Notes under the pieces: model-generated
The model's database searches: none
Told to the model about the DNA's origin: nothing
Seen by the model: the letters and a program-made list of their open reading frames with translations, nothing else
Source: Candidatus Saccharimonadota bacterium
GTDB taxonomy: Bacteria > Patescibacteriota > Saccharimonadia > Saccharimonadales > Saccharimonadaceae
Length of the DNA: 62,438 nt
Reading direction: 5' to 3'
NCBI GenBank assembly: GCA_017557865.1
Contig: JAFYXW010000013.1
Coordinates: forward strand, 1-62,438
Program-made: the position numbers and the translations under genes
Shown here: positions 37,278 through 47,145 of the stretch, piece by piece
Layout: each line of letters begins with the position of its first letter
Position numbering within the stretch: the first letter of the stretch is position 1

Positions 37278-40200
37278 CTATTTTTTGACACAGCGGATAG
37301 CCAGGCCTTCATCTCTATCGCGCATGACTAGATTGAATGACCAAGGATTATCATCATAGAACAAAGAAGTCATAATGCCATCATATAGTCTATGTCTCCC
37401 CCAGTAATTACCATGACCTCCAACATCGGAAACTATTCCTAGGCCAGGATCTACGTATCCTGACATAGAGACGCGCCAGTCCTCCGCTAATGTTTCTTTG
37501 TCAGAATAGTAATTATACAAACTGGCATAAACGCTATCGTCAGGTATTTCCCAGTTTAGAGGGCATAAGTCTTCGGTTGCGTCTCCGGAAGAAGTCCCAG
37601 CACTAGTACCATTCCCGTAGCAATATGAGCCAGCCGAAGCGGCACAGAAATTATAATAAATACCTATTCTACCGTACCCACTATTATCAGCTATCCTATC
37701 GACAGTTTGAACACCACGTGAATAACTTTCAATATTCACACCCGTAGCGAAACCTTGAGTAGCATAAGGATCGGATGTTGTCCCGCCACCACTCATTAAG
37801 GACGTTAACGAAGCATCCGATGCATTAGTTTGCCCTTTTAGGGTGTTCAAAGATACTCTTCTTAAATCTAGAGCTAGATCATCTAGCATCCAATAATTAT
37901 CGTCAGCCAGTTTGCCTACAGCATAAGTTCTAAAGGCACGCACATCGGTTAGATATGCAACCTTATTGACATTGTCCGTTAATGTGCCAAGTGCCGAAGA
38001 AGAAGTTGATTGCATATAATGTTTTCGTACGCACCTTACCGATTGCAAGATATATCTTTCACCGTAGGTAGAAAAAGTTACATTACTGCTACTATCAGTC
38101 TGCAACCTATCCGTATACCAACTACCATGAATAGATGAAGTAGTATAATATCCCCCCGAAATTGCAGTAGAATTGTTGTCGAGCATACCGGACGTAACTA
38201 TAGAAGTCTCTCTCAAGAAGGCCGCATCATTAGCATAATTAGAATATAAGTTTGCGTACTCACCATTTTCACGACCTACTGGCATTCGCCAACCAGTAGG
38301 GCAAATATCTTGCGTCGCATCACCATAGTCGCTCCCGTAATTCATGTAGCTGTCGCTATAACAATATGAACCCGCTGATGCGGCACAATAATTATAATAT
38401 CCCCCCACCTTGTTTTGGCCTTTACTGCCACTTATAGCCCCTGTTGCTGCATTGTCCTTATTGTTCATATAAATAACTGGGGCTACATAGCTTCTGTTGA
38501 AACCATTCGTAACTCCTGCTTCCGCATAATTATCGGAATAAGTACCACCGCCACTTTTTAGCGTTTCAATAGAATAATTACTAGCATTTGTCTTCCCTGT
38601 TAGCACATCCGTTGGGGTATTCACTAAATCAATAGCTAGATTATCAAGGAACCAATAATTCTTGTCTGCAAGTTTAGCTATGGTATATGGATTCTCATCG
38701 CGTTTATCATAGAGTACCTTCGTATCACCAACATTAGGCATGAAGCCATCAAGATCTGCATCCGAAACATCCTGGAGATAAATATGCTGTTCACAATAAC
38801 CGGTAAGCGAAAGCGACGCACTAGGGATAATAGAACCACCACTATTATAATTGTTAGTGCCGTCAGTCCAGCCACATTCATATCCGGTCTTAGCAATAGT
38901 TGGGAGCGTGACACTGGCATTTGTGGTGTCCCAGCCGGCATAAAGGGTGACGTTGCCGTCGTTGGTCCATTTACTATTGGCATCGGTGTAGGCGGTGCTG
39001 GCTTGGAGGGCTGGGGTGGCAGCGTTTGAAGCAATCTTGTGAGTGGCGGCAGCTTCTTGATACCACCCGTCAAAGTCGTAGGTGGAAGTACAAGCAGAGG
39101 CGGAAGTACAGTTGCCAGAGCTTTGGTAGGTGACGGTGGCATCCGAGATAGAAGAGTCGAGAGTGAAGCCGTCTAGGGTGTAGGAGCGGGTTGGGAGAGT
39201 GGCGATAGCGCCAGCAAATTGGGTTGCATCATACCTCACGTACCCAGTTGAGCTTGGGCTATTGGTTGCTCCGTTTTTGTTTAGTGTGATAGTGTATTGT
39301 TTTGGTGCATAGTGTGCATAGAGCCTATTCTCGGCGACGTTGTCACCAAGGTTGGTGCCGGTCTTGCGCCAATAGCGATAAGTATAAGGTGTGTTATTGT
39401 TATTTACATAACTTTGATAGCTCCATCCCGCAACCGTATAGAGAATGGCTTGCCCTTTGTTGTTATAATATACGGTCTCTTCTCCTATAACTTTGTCTCC
39501 ACCACTAGCGGCAGTGTACCAACCGTCAAATTTATATCCTGTTTGGTTAGAAGTTGCTGTTGGGATGTTTGCTGGGGTCGTACCCGTAGAGGTAGTGTAA
39601 GCATACCGGCCAGGATAATAATTAACTCCATCGTACGTTAAAATATCGTGCCATGATGTGCTGCTACTGGCAGTTCGATAATAATATCCACCCAAGTTGT
39701 AGCTGGCATAGAGAGGGCTTGTGCCACTCAATGTACCGCCGTTGGCGTCGAAGTCAATCCTGGAGTTGATTAGCCCCATTGTGGTACGGGCACCGTTGCC
39801 AGATCCAGAAGTACAAGAATTACTGAACGTACCGTCTGTGACAACGATATTTACTCCATATTCTCTGCTACCACGATAGGCATCTTTGGCTATCGTTAGG
39901 GTATTACCAGATTGAGCTGAGCTCCAATTGCCAAGTTCGCCGTCGCCTTCTTCTGTGTAACCGAATGAGTATGTGATGGTTACACCACTATCATAGTTCG
40001 CGGAAACATCGGTGGCAGTTAGAGTGGTGTCTTGGTAATTGTATACTTTTCTAGTACCGCCAGAAATGGCACAGGTAGGGGCAGTGAGGCCGCTGGCGTT
40101 GAGGGTGATTGCGCCGGCACCGGCACCAACGGTGTAGTTGGAGCCGCTGAGTGTGCCGTAGGTATCGGTCTTTTCGTAGGCGGTGCCAGTATAGCCAGTC

Positions 40201-41618
40201 TTTCTGGTTGGGGTAATAGCAGAGAGGTCTACCACATCATCCATATAGAAGGTCTTGGAAATAGTGGCTGTGCCAGTGCCAGTCCAGCCAGATGCGGTAA
40301 GAGCAGAAACGCCAACACCTGCTGTTACTGTAATAGTATATGGATTTGGTGTACAGACAGCAGCAAGCGTAAGATCCGTGCCTGGAACGATGGCGCTCCC
40401 AGAGTTGTAATTGTTGGTACCGTCATTCCAAACACAAGTATAACCAGTCTTGGTAATGGTTGGAAGAGTGATGGAACTATAAGCCCCTGCCGTTTCTGTC
40501 CAGCCGGCGTAAAGTGTAGTGGCGGATGTTTTAACCCATTGACTGTTCTCGTCAGTATAACCAGAAACACTAGCTTGAAGAGCCGGGATAGCAGCATTAG
40601 AAGCTACTCGATCAGTAGCAGCGGCCTGTTTATACCAACCCTTAAAAGTATAGGTAGTGGCATTGGTGGAAGTACAGTTATTTGCCGCAGTACAGTTGCC
40701 AGTAGATGCGAAAATAACAGTGGCGTCATTTGGTGCAGTAAAACCACTGACGATGCGAGTACCGGTAGCATTACTACAAGTCGGAACGGTAATAGCACCA
40801 AGAGTAGTAGCTTTGTAGTTAACCGTAGTAGAAGTGGAGCCGGTAGCAGTAGTAGAACAATTTCTATCTAAAGTAACATCATAGGTGTGATTCTCCCAAA
40901 TAGCACGAAGTATAATATTGCCCCCATCCGCCGTCTGGTCTATACCGTATTCTGCACCAGCAGCATAGGTGGTGCCAGAACAGGTTTGGTTTAAAGAAGC
41001 ATCAGAAGTAGTAGTAGTACTGCACCAACCCATAAAGTCATAGCCCGTACGAAGTGGTGTAGCATTACTTAGTGTAGTTTTGCTGCTAGAAGTAGCAGTA
41101 CCACCAGGAATAGTAACTATTTGTGGATTAGTTACTGGCATATTGGTTACAGTATCACTGGTGTTCTTGTTGTAAGTGATACTATAGGTGATATCATTAG
41201 CAATAGCTGCAACTGTTATATCACGTGTGTAGGTTCCTGGTGGGATACCAAAGTCTATTTTGGCAGCAATACCAAGAGTATAGGTTTTGGCAGATGAGTT
41301 AGCTGTGGAGGTAATATCTAGAGTACTTCCTGTTGTACTTGGAGCTGGAAGATAGTTAGTGTTGTTTGTTACGATTTCATTAGAACCATTTACGTACTGG
41401 CTTGGTTTGTAACCCCATTTGTTGGTGTATGTTGAATTAGTTCTGAAGGTGTTTTCTGAAATGATATCACCAATGGATTCTACACTACTAATACCATTGG
41501 AAAGAGGGGTACCACCAATGGAAGTGATGATGAGATGATATCCTGAATAGTTGTCTGTAGTTACACTGATGGTGGCGTCATTAGACTGTACAAACTTACC
41601 AGTGGTTTCTGGAGAGAG
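37278..41618 (-). CDS. Giant surface protein: InlB-like repeats and two Fib_succ_major-type domains (main frame)
   Basis: This frame is open from 41618 to 37278 (about 1446 codons); the first in-frame ATG is far inside at 41141. From the N-terminus it has a domain of the VTTDNYSGYHLIITS type. InlB B-repeat-like blocks follow (GYDFMGWCSTTTT, TFKGWYKQAAATDRVASNAA, GYKFDGWYTAASGGDKV, TYDFDGWYQEAAATHKIASNAA, each ending LYAGW or similar). Last come two Fibrobacter-type paralogous domains starting near 38780 and 38020, with NYWFLDNLAIDL / NYWMLDDLALDL, ICPTGWRMP / LCPLNWEIP and a final VRCVRK / IRCVKK. No C-terminal membrane anchor is visible. The missing signal peptide lies in another frame just upstream. 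A likely adhesin. Confidence 0.88.
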   Translation of the reverse strand, partial: LSPETTGKFVQSNDATISVTTDNYSGYHLIITSIGGTPLSNGISSVESIGDIISENTFRTNSTYTNKWGYKPSQYVNGSNEIVTNNTNYLPAPSTTGSTLDITSTANSSAKTYTLGIAAKIDFGIPPGTYTRDITVAAIANDITYSITYNKNTSDTVTNMPVTNPQIVTIPGGTATSSSKTTLSNATPLRTGYDFMGWCSTTTTSDASLNQTCSGTTYAAGAEYGIDQTADGGNIILRAIWENHTYDVTLDRNCSTTATGSTSTTVNYKATTLGAITVPTCSNATGTRIVSGFTAPNDATVIFASTGNCTAANNCTSTNATTYTFKGWYKQAAATDRVASNAAIPALQASVSGYTDENSQWVKTSATTLYAGWTETAGAYSSITLPTITKTGYTCVWNDGTNNYNSGSAIVPGTDLTLAAVCTPNPYTITVTAGVGVSALTASGWTGTGTATISKTFYMDDVVDLSAITPTRKTGYTGTAYEKTDTYGTLSGSNYTVGAGAGAITLNASGLTAPTCAISGGTRKVYNYQDTTLTATDVSANYDSGVTITYSFGYTEEGDGELGNWSSAQSGNTLTIAKDAYRGSREYGVNIVVTDGTFSNSCTSGSGNGARTTMGLINSRIDFDANGGTLSGTSPLYASYNLGGYYYRTASSSTSWHDILTYDGVNYYPGRYAYTTSTGTTPANIPTATSNQTGYKFDGWYTAASGGDKVIGEETVYYNNKGQAILYTVAGWSYQSYVNNNNTPYTYRYWRKTGTNLGDNVAENRLYAHYAPKQYTITLNKNGATNSPSSTGYVRYDATQFAGAIATLPTRSYTLDGFTLDSSISDATVTYQSSGNCTSASACTSTYDFDGWYQEAAATHKIASNAATPALQASTAYTDANSKWTNDGNVTLYAGWDTTNASVTLPTIAKTGYECGWTDGTNNYNSGGSIIPSASLSLTGYCEQHIYLQDVSDADLDGFMPNVGDTKVLYDKRDENPYTIAKLADKNYWFLDNLAIDLVNTPTDVLTGKTNASNYSIETLKSGGGTYSDNYAEAGVTNGFNRSYVAPVIYMNNKDNAATGAISGSKGQNKVGGYYNYCAASAGSYCYSDSYMNYGSDYGDATQDICPTGWRMPVGRENGEYANLYSNYANDAAFLRETSIVTSGMLDNNSTAISGGYYTTSSIHGSWYTDRLQTDSSSNVTFSTYGERYILQSVRCVRKHYMQSTSSSALGTLTDNVNKVAYLTDVRAFRTYAVGKLADDNYWMLDDLALDLRRVSLNTLKGQTNASDASLTSLMSGGGTTSDPYATQGFATGVNIESYSRGVQTVDRIADNSGYGRIGIYYNFCAASAGSYCYGNGTSAGTSSGDATEDLCPLNWEIPDDSVYASLYNYYSDKETLAEDWRVSMSGYVDPGLGIVSDVGGHGNYWGRHRLYDGIMTSLFYDDNPWSFNLVMRDRDEGLAIRCVKK
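38830..39090 (-). repeat. Internal duplicated block of the giant surface protein (copy 2)
   Basis: Encodes FDGWYQEAAATHKIASNAA ... LYAGW ... LPTIAKTGYECGWTDGTNNYNSG and matches the block at 40380-40656, at protein level almost throughout and partly at DNA level. Confidence 0.8.
40380..40656 (-). repeat. Internal duplicated block of the giant surface protein (copy 1)
   Basis: Encodes FKGWYKQAAATDRVASNAA ... LYAGW ... LPTITKTGYTCVWNDGTNNYNSG, the partner of 38830-39090. Such repeats can recombine and change protein length. Confidence 0.8.
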
Positions 41619-41808
41619 TCATTACTAGCTTTCCAGTTTGCATGGTGAGGTTTAGGGAGCTTTGTTTGGCTGCGGCAAATGTGGATGGGGAGGAGAGGAA
41701 GAAAGAGGCCAAAAGAATAGAAAAGAACAAGAAGACACTCGCTTTTACGCGAGAGCCTATTATTTTCTCTCCCATCATAAAACTCATTTTGTTTGTTTTC
41801 TCCCCCAT
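41596..41808 (-). pseudogene. Signal-peptide fragment of the giant surface protein, frameshifted from the rest
   Basis: A 70-codon frame with a signal peptide (RVKASVFLFFSILLASFFLSSPSTFA-A at about 20-46), followed by SSLNLTMQTGKLVMTLS, then out-of-frame residues and a stop. The main frame becomes open at 41618, exactly where this protein should continue (SPETTGKFVQSNDATISV). Together the two frames give a sensible secreted protein. The shift must lie between 41599 and 41621. Promoter at 41830-41858. A start further in, at MSFMMGEK, is also possible with GGGGGAG upstream. Confidence 0.8.
41610..41619 (-). other. CT-dinucleotide run at the frameshift of the surface protein
   Basis: On the minus strand the sequence is A-CTCTCT-CCA. 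One more CT unit (or one base fewer) would join the signal-peptide frame to the main frame as KLVMTLSPETTGKF. The run is short (three units). Confidence 0.65.
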
Positions 41809-41829
41809 GTATGACCTATTTACACCACT

Positions 41830-41858
41830 AGTATAATATATTTTAAAAATAAGCGCAA
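41830..41858 (-). promoter_or_regulatory. Promoter of the giant surface protein
   Basis: On the minus strand TTGCGC, 17 bases, TATACT, with a leader of about 20 bases to the ATG at 41808. Confidence 0.6.
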
Positions 41859-41875
41859 GAGTTTTTTAGAAAAAA

Positions 41876-44755
41876 CTACAAGATTTTTTTCAAATATTCT
41901 CCTGTTGGAGTTTTGGCAGACTTTGCCAAATTTTCTGGGGTACCAGCCGCCACAATTTCACCACCCTTAAGCCCGCCTTCTGGGCCCATATCAATTACCC
42001 AGTCTGCAGATTTAATTACGTGCAAGTTGTGTTCAATAATAATCATCGAGTTACCGCCATCAACAAGCTTATTGAGAATAGCAAGTAATCTCTTTACATC
42101 ATCGGTATGAAGCCCCGTTGTAGGCTCATCAAGAATATAAAGCGTACGACCAGTGGATCTACGAGCAAGCTCTGTCGCAAGTTTAATTCTCTGTGCTTCA
42201 CCACCAGAAAATGTAGTTGCTGGTTGGCCTAAACGAATATAGCCAAGCCCAACTTCCTGGATAGTCTTAAGCTTTGGCGCAATCGACGGAATATTCTTAA
42301 AGAATTCTACTGCTTCATCAATGGTCATATTTAAGACTTCTGAAATGTCCTTGCCCTTGTATTTAATCTCTAGGGCCTCACTATTATAACGTTTACCATG
42401 ACAAGCTGGACAAGTTACATAAACATCCGGAAGAAAATGCATCTCAATTTTATTTACACCATCACCCTGACAATGTTCGCACCTACCACCTTTTACATTG
42501 AATGAAAATCTACCGGCTTTATAACCACGTACTTCCGCTTCTGGTTGTGAGGCAAAAAGCTCACGAATTGCATTGAACACACCAGTGTATGTTGCTGGAT
42601 TTGAACGCGGCGTTCTACCAATTGGGCTCTGGTCAATCACAATCACTTTATTGATATTTTCAATTCCATCAATTTTTTCATGTGTACCAGATACAGTTTG
42701 CGCGCGGTGAAGTCTTGCCAAAAGTTCATTCGCCAAGATTGAATTTACCAAGGTAGATTTACCAGAACCAGACACGCCCGATACCACCGTCATCACACCT
42801 AGAGGAAAATGGGCGTCAATATTCTTTAGATTATTTTCACGTGCTCCGCGTACTACTAGCTCATAACCTTCGCGAATTTTACGACGTTTCTTTGGCGTTG
42901 GAATATTAAGTTCACCAGAAAGATATTTACCTGTAATTGAATTTGGATCTTTCTCGATTTCAGCTGGAGTGCCAGCAGCTACAAGCTTGCCACCTTTTGC
43001 ACCAGCGCCTGGGCCAATATCAATAATATAATCAGACTGGCGCATCGTATCCTCGTCATGTTCTACCACGAGCACTGTGTTTCTAAGATCACGAAGATGT
43101 TTCAAAGTCGCAATCAATTTGTCATTATCACGCTGGTGAAGGCCAATCGATGGCTCATCGAGCACATACAGAACTCCTTGAAGACCAGAGCCAATCTGAG
43201 TTGCCAATCTAATTCTCTGTGCTTCGCCGCCAGAAAGTGTGTTTGCTGCACGGCCAAGCTCCAAATAGCCAAGCCCAACATCCTGCATAAATTTCACACG
43301 TTCACGGATTTCTTTTAGAATTGGTGCCGCAATTAGATTCTCTGCTTCGGTAAAGCCAAGATCCTGGCCTAGAACTTCAAGCGTTGCATCTACATCCAAA
43401 TTACAAAAATCTACAATATTAAGATCATGCACGGTCACAGCAAGAACTGCTGGCTTTAATCTTGCGCCATTACAAGTCTGGCACTTATGCACACGCATAA
43501 ATCTCTCGATATCATGCTTCATAAATTCTGAGATCTTCGGATCGTTATAACGACGCTCCAAAGTCGGGATTACGCCTTCATATGTTGTTTCGTATTTTGT
43601 CCCGTCTGCAAATCTACCAGATCCAGAAATTTTCATTTCGTATTTTTCGTCACCGGTACCATATAATATAATATGCTGTGCTTCTTCAGAAAGTTCGCCA
43701 ATTGGTACATGCAAAGAAAAGCCATGTTTTAACCCAACTTGTGCTAAACGTTTAAGCCACCAAGAATCTTGCTGTACCCTATTGAATGGTCTGATACCAC
43801 CTTCAGCAATCGTCAAATTCTTGTTAAATACCAAGCCTGGATCTACTTCCATTCTAGAACCAAGCCCAGTACAAGTAGGGCAAGCCCCTTCTGGTGCGTT
43901 GAAAGAAAATAGTCTTGGCGTAAGCTCTGGGATTAATTCATCCGGATGATCTGGGCAAGCATACCTTTGTGAGTATGTCAGAACTTCTGTTTTGTCCGAA
44001 TTAATCCGTGATTCGCCCACTGCTACCGAGTTGTCATTGATTTTAAGTAGCTTTATAATCCCTTGCCCAAGCTCCAAAGCTTGCTCAATCGAACCACTAA
44101 TTCGCGTATGCAAATCTGGGCTTAACACAAACCTATCTACTACAATTTCAATATCATGTCTTTCGTTTTTATTTAGTTCTGGAAATTCATCTAATGCATA
44201 AATTATACCGTCCACACGCACTCTCGAAAATCCTTTTGCCGAATATTGTTCCGGGACATGCAAAAACTCACCTTTTTTTGCCGAAACAATTGGTGCAAGC
44301 AACATTAATTTCGCGCCCAAAGGTAACTTCATCACCTCATTTACAATATCGTCCACCGTGCGGCGGCTTACTGGCTTATGACAAACTGGGCAATGTGGCA
44401 CACCTACACGCGCAAACAAAAGACGGAGATAATCATATACTTCTGTTACGGTTGCCACTGTAGAACGAGGGTTTCTAGAAGTCGACTTTTGGTCAATCGA
44501 GATTGCTGGAGAAAGCCCAGAAATTGAATCCACATCTGGCTTATCCATAATGCCAAGAAACATCCTGGCATAGGAAGAGAGCGACTCTACATAACGCCTT
44601 TGCCCTTCGGCGTAAATTGTATCAAATGCAAGGCTAGATTTACCGGAACCAGAAAGACCCGTGATAATTACAAGCTTGTCACGTGGAATATCAACATCAA
44701 GATCCCTTAAATTATTCTGCCTCGCCCCCCGAACTCGTATAAAATTATCTTCCAT
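41876..44755 (-). CDS. uvrA: UvrA, excision nuclease damage-recognition subunit
   Basis: A 959-residue double ABC ATPase. Walker A copies are [10 protein letters not shown] (near residue 30) and [10 protein letters not shown] (near 660), with signatures [12 protein letters not shown] and [12 protein letters not shown] and Walker [10 protein letters not shown] / [10 protein letters not shown]. Zinc modules are CPVCHKPVS with [29 protein letters not shown], and [16 protein letters not shown]...CPACHG. It finds bulky DNA lesions with UvrB, which is not in this window. Start 44755 ([16 protein letters not shown]) matches the family; the longer frame crosses the promoter. TGGACA-17-TATAAT leaves ten bases to the ATG and no Shine-Dalgarno. 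Confidence 0.98.
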   Translation of the reverse strand: MEDNFIRVRGARQNNLRDLDVDIPRDKLVIITGLSGSGKSSLAFDTIYAEGQRRYVESLSSYARMFLGIMDKPDVDSISGLSPAISIDQKSTSRNPRSTVATVTEVYDYLRLLFARVGVPHCPVCHKPVSRRTVDDIVNEVMKLPLGAKLMLLAPIVSAKKGEFLHVPEQYSAKGFSRVRVDGIIYALDEFPELNKNERHDIEIVVDRFVLSPDLHTRISGSIEQALELGQGIIKLLKINDNSVAVGESRINSDKTEVLTYSQRYACPDHPDELIPELTPRLFSFNAPEGACPTCTGLGSRMEVDPGLVFNKNLTIAEGGIRPFNRVQQDSWWLKRLAQVGLKHGFSLHVPIGELSEEAQHIILYGTGDEKYEMKISGSGRFADGTKYETTYEGVIPTLERRYNDPKISEFMKHDIERFMRVHKCQTCNGARLKPAVLAVTVHDLNIVDFCNLDVDATLEVLGQDLGFTEAENLIAAPILKEIRERVKFMQDVGLGYLELGRAANTLSGGEAQRIRLATQIGSGLQGVLYVLDEPSIGLHQRDNDKLIATLKHLRDLRNTVLVVEHDEDTMRQSDYIIDIGPGAGAKGGKLVAAGTPAEIEKDPNSITGKYLSGELNIPTPKKRRKIREGYELVVRGARENNLKNIDAHFPLGVMTVVSGVSGSGKSTLVNSILANELLARLHRAQTVSGTHEKIDGIENINKVIVIDQSPIGRTPRSNPATYTGVFNAIRELFASQPEAEVRGYKAGRFSFNVKGGRCEHCQGDGVNKIEMHFLPDVYVTCPACHGKRYNSEALEIKYKGKDISEVLNMTIDEAVEFFKNIPSIAPKLKTIQEVGLGYIRLGQPATTFSGGEAQRIKLATELARRSTGRTLYILDEPTTGLHTDDVKRLLAILNKLVDGGNSMIIIEHNLHVIKSADWVIDMGPEGGLKGGEIVAAGTPENLAKSAKTPTGEYLKKIL

Positions 44756-44765
44756 AAACGCGTAT

Positions 44766-44815
44766 ATTATAACAAAAAAGTCAAAATTTGTCCAGATGGT
44801 AGAGCATGCTATAAT
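44766..44815. promoter_or_regulatory. Divergent uvrA / gtrA promoters sharing one -35 element
   Basis: Minus strand: TGGACA (44789-44794), 17 bases, TATAAT (44766-44771) for uvrA. Plus strand: TTGTCC (44788-44793), 16 bases, TATAAT (44810-44815), then six bases to the gtrA ATG. The two -35 hexamers are the same bases read on opposite strands, so polymerase could occupy only one at a time. Confidence 0.75.
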
Positions 44816-44821
44816 ATAAAC

Positions 44822-45319
44822 ATGACAGAAAATTTTCCTGATGTTAAAACCGCTAAGCATGCTAGCCGATATCTTGTTATTGGTGTTATTGTTACCTTAT
44901 TCAACTTTGTTCTATATACTATCTTAACTCGCATCATTAACAACAACGATTTACTTTGGCTTTCTACCCTTATTGCAACTTTTGTTACAATTTTTGTAGC
45001 GTTCGCCCTCCATTCTCGTATCACTTGGAAAGAACGCAACCCTGGCAAATTAGGCATCTACAAATTCTTTGTTTGGAATCTTCTTTCAGCTTTCGTAATT
45101 GGACCTTTTTGCACCTGGGCTTTTAGTATGCTCACTCCACTCTACGACATTGCCTATAACATATCATCCGCTATACATCTTCCTTTTGACTACAATTTTG
45201 TTCAAAGTACTGGGGCTTTTATTCTCACCTCCGCAGTCGCCATGATAATAAATTTCCTTTTCTATGACAAGCTTGTGTTTGGTAAAGCTAAAACGCCCAA
45301 ATCAATGGAGGAACAATGA
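44822..45319 (+). CDS. GtrA-family membrane protein
   Basis: A 165-residue protein with four membrane helices (about 16-36, 44-64, 83-104, 128-150). It opens AKHASRYLVIGVIVTLFNFVLYTIL and contains TFVTIFVAFALHSRITWKER and FILTSAVAMIINFLFYDKLVF, the GtrA pattern. GtrA-like proteins are thought to help move undecaprenyl-linked sugars across the membrane for glycan decoration. The first gene of the polysaccharide operon, it overlaps galE by four bases (ATGA). TATAAT sits six bases before ATG, so leaderless. Confidence 0.9.
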   Translation: MTENFPDVKTAKHASRYLVIGVIVTLFNFVLYTILTRIINNNDLLWLSTLIATFVTIFVAFALHSRITWKERNPGKLGIYKFFVWNLLSAFVIGPFCTWAFSMLTPLYDIAYNISSAIHLPFDYNFVQSTGAFILTSAVAMIINFLFYDKLVFGKAKTPKSMEEQ

Positions 45320-46311
45320 AAATCTTAGTCACTGGCGGCACTGGTTATATCGGCTCTCATGTCGTCGTAGAATTACTAAACCAAAATCATGAAATTACTA
45401 TCATAGATAACCTAGCGAATAGCAAAATCACCGTTCTAGATTCTATCAAAAAAATAACTGGCAAAAAACCAGTCTTTTACCAAATCGATCTACTGGAAAA
45501 AACTTCCCTCGAACAAATATTCCAGAATCATCATTTTGATCTTGTTATCCATTTTGCTGCGCTTAAATCCGTTTCCGAATCTATCGAGAATCCGTTGCTT
45601 TATTATAAAAATAACCTTATGGGGTCGCTCAATTTATTCGAATGTATGAAAAAACATAACGTCCCTAACCTAATTTTCTCATCATCCGCAACGGTCTACG
45701 GAGATATTAAAAATGGAGAATGCACAGAGTCGTTGCCTACTGGCCAAGGCATCACCAACCCTTATGGCAAAACCAAATACATGATAGAAGAAATTATGAA
45801 AGATTTAGCCTCCTCTTGGCCAGATTTTTCATGTATTTCCCTTCGCTACTTTAATCCAATCGGCAATCACTCATCCGGTCTTATCGGCGAAAACCCAAAT
45901 GGAATTCCAAATAATCTTATGCCATATATTATGAAAGTCGCCAAGGGGGAACTACCGAAACTATCAATCTACGGCAACGATTACCCCACTCCAGACGGAA
46001 CCTGTCTTCGTGATTATATTCATGTTGTTGACCTGGCTAAAGGCCACCTTGCCGCTATTTTAGCTTTAAAACCAGGTTTTTCAACTTTCAACCTTGGCAC
46101 TGGTAAGCCTACTTCAGTGTTAGAAATGGTCGCTGCCTTCAAAAAAGCTAGCGGCAAAGATTTGCCTTACGAAATCGCTCCACGTCGTGCCGGAGACTTA
46201 CCAGTTCTCTTCGCAAACCCAACCCTTGCCGAACAAGAACTAGGTTGGCACGCCGAATTTACAATCGAAGACGCGATGAGAGATACCCTAAATTTCCTCC
46301 AGCACCATTAA
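45316..46311 (+). CDS. galE: UDP-glucose 4-epimerase
   Basis: A 331-residue extended short-chain dehydrogenase. NAD site GGTGYIGSHVVVELL (about 7-21), catalytic SSSATVYGD (Ser) and NPYGKTKYMIE (YxxxK), GalE-type NPIGNHSSGLIGENPNGIPNNLMPYI and RDYIHVVDLAKGHLAAI. It interconverts UDP-glucose and UDP-galactose, supplying galactose for the glycan and for Glf, encoded 13 kb away. GGAGGAACAATG supplies the Shine-Dalgarno, overlapping the gtrA end. It looks intact. Confidence 0.96.
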   Translation: MKILVTGGTGYIGSHVVVELLNQNHEITIIDNLANSKITVLDSIKKITGKKPVFYQIDLLEKTSLEQIFQNHHFDLVIHFAALKSVSESIENPLLYYKNNLMGSLNLFECMKKHNVPNLIFSSSATVYGDIKNGECTESLPTGQGITNPYGKTKYMIEEIMKDLASSWPDFSCISLRYFNPIGNHSSGLIGENPNGIPNNLMPYIMKVAKGELPKLSIYGNDYPTPDGTCLRDYIHVVDLAKGHLAAILALKPGFSTFNLGTGKPTSVLEMVAAFKKASGKDLPYEIAPRRAGDLPVLFANPTLAEQELGWHAEFTIEDAMRDTLNFLQHH

Positions 46312-46332
46312 AATATGGTAAAATAATTCTAT

Positions 46333-47145
46333 ATGGCAATTCCTAATTTCCTATATAAAAACAATCGAGTTTTGTTGAAAGAACTCACAAAAACAGACTT
46401 CAAACTACGTTACCAAAACTCGGTACTAGGATATCTCTGGGCCCTTCTACGCCCACTCATGATGTTTGCCATTCTTTATATTGTCTTTGCCAAGCTCCTA
46501 AGATTTGGTGGTGACATCCCCCATTATCCAGTCTACCTTCTCACCGGCACAGTGCTTTGGAGTTTTTTTACAGAATGCACCATGCAAGGTATTAGAGCCA
46601 TCGTCCAACGCGGCGAGCTTCTTCGTAAAATCTGCTTCCCAAAATATATCGTAGTAGTATCCACTACCTTAACTGCAGTAATTAATCTCCTCATCAATCT
46701 TGTTGTCGTAGTCATCTTTGCGCTTATTAATGGAGTCACCCCGAGCCCTACTTGGCTGCTTGTCCCACTTCTAATTTTAGAAATCTATGCCTTTGCTTTA
46801 GGTATTTCTTTCCTGCTTGGTGCCATCAACGTTAAATTCCGCGATATTACTTCTATCTGGGAAGTCCTCATTCAAGCGCTTTTCTATGCAATCCCAATTA
46901 TTTACCCTATTGCCATGATCGCCTCCGCTGCTCCAATCGCAGCAAAAATAATCCTGTTAAACCCTATCGCTCAAGTCATCCAGGATATTCGTTACTGTCT
47001 AATCACAAAAGAAACTATTACTATTTGGAATTACGTAGACAACGTTTTTCTACAAATCATCCCTTTTGCAATCGTATTTATCGTCTTAATATGGGGTTCA
47101 TGGTATTTCCGTAAAAAATCTAAACGTTTCGCGGAGGAAATCTAA
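46333..47145 (+). CDS. Polysaccharide ABC exporter permease (Wzm/TagG type)
   Basis: A 270-residue ABC-2 permease with six membrane helices. It opens NRVLLKELTKTDFKLRYQNSVLGYLWALLRPLMMFAILYIVF, a classic Wzm/TagG/RfbD start, and has YLLTGTVLWSFFTECTMQG and LNPIAQVIQDIRYCLI. It exports a lipid-linked glycan built in the cytosol. Its stop shares a base with the ATPase start. A TAAAAT eight bases before the ATG suggests an extra leaderless start within the operon. Confidence 0.93.
   Translation: MAIPNFLYKNNRVLLKELTKTDFKLRYQNSVLGYLWALLRPLMMFAILYIVFAKLLRFGGDIPHYPVYLLTGTVLWSFFTECTMQGIRAIVQRGELLRKICFPKYIVVVSTTLTAVINLLINLVVVVIFALINGVTPSPTWLLVPLLILEIYAFALGISFLLGAINVKFRDITSIWEVLIQALFYAIPIIYPIAMIASAAPIAAKIILLNPIAQVIQDIRYCLITKETITIWNYVDNVFLQIIPFAIVFIVLIWGSWYFRKKSKRFAEEI

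Noticed and set aside
38678-40871. Long open frames on the opposite strand and other frames inside the giant surface protein (for example 40032-40871 plus)
   Set aside because: They are low-complexity shadows of the Ser/Thr/Gly-rich adhesin coding sequence. No start signals, and the adhesin domains are convincing.
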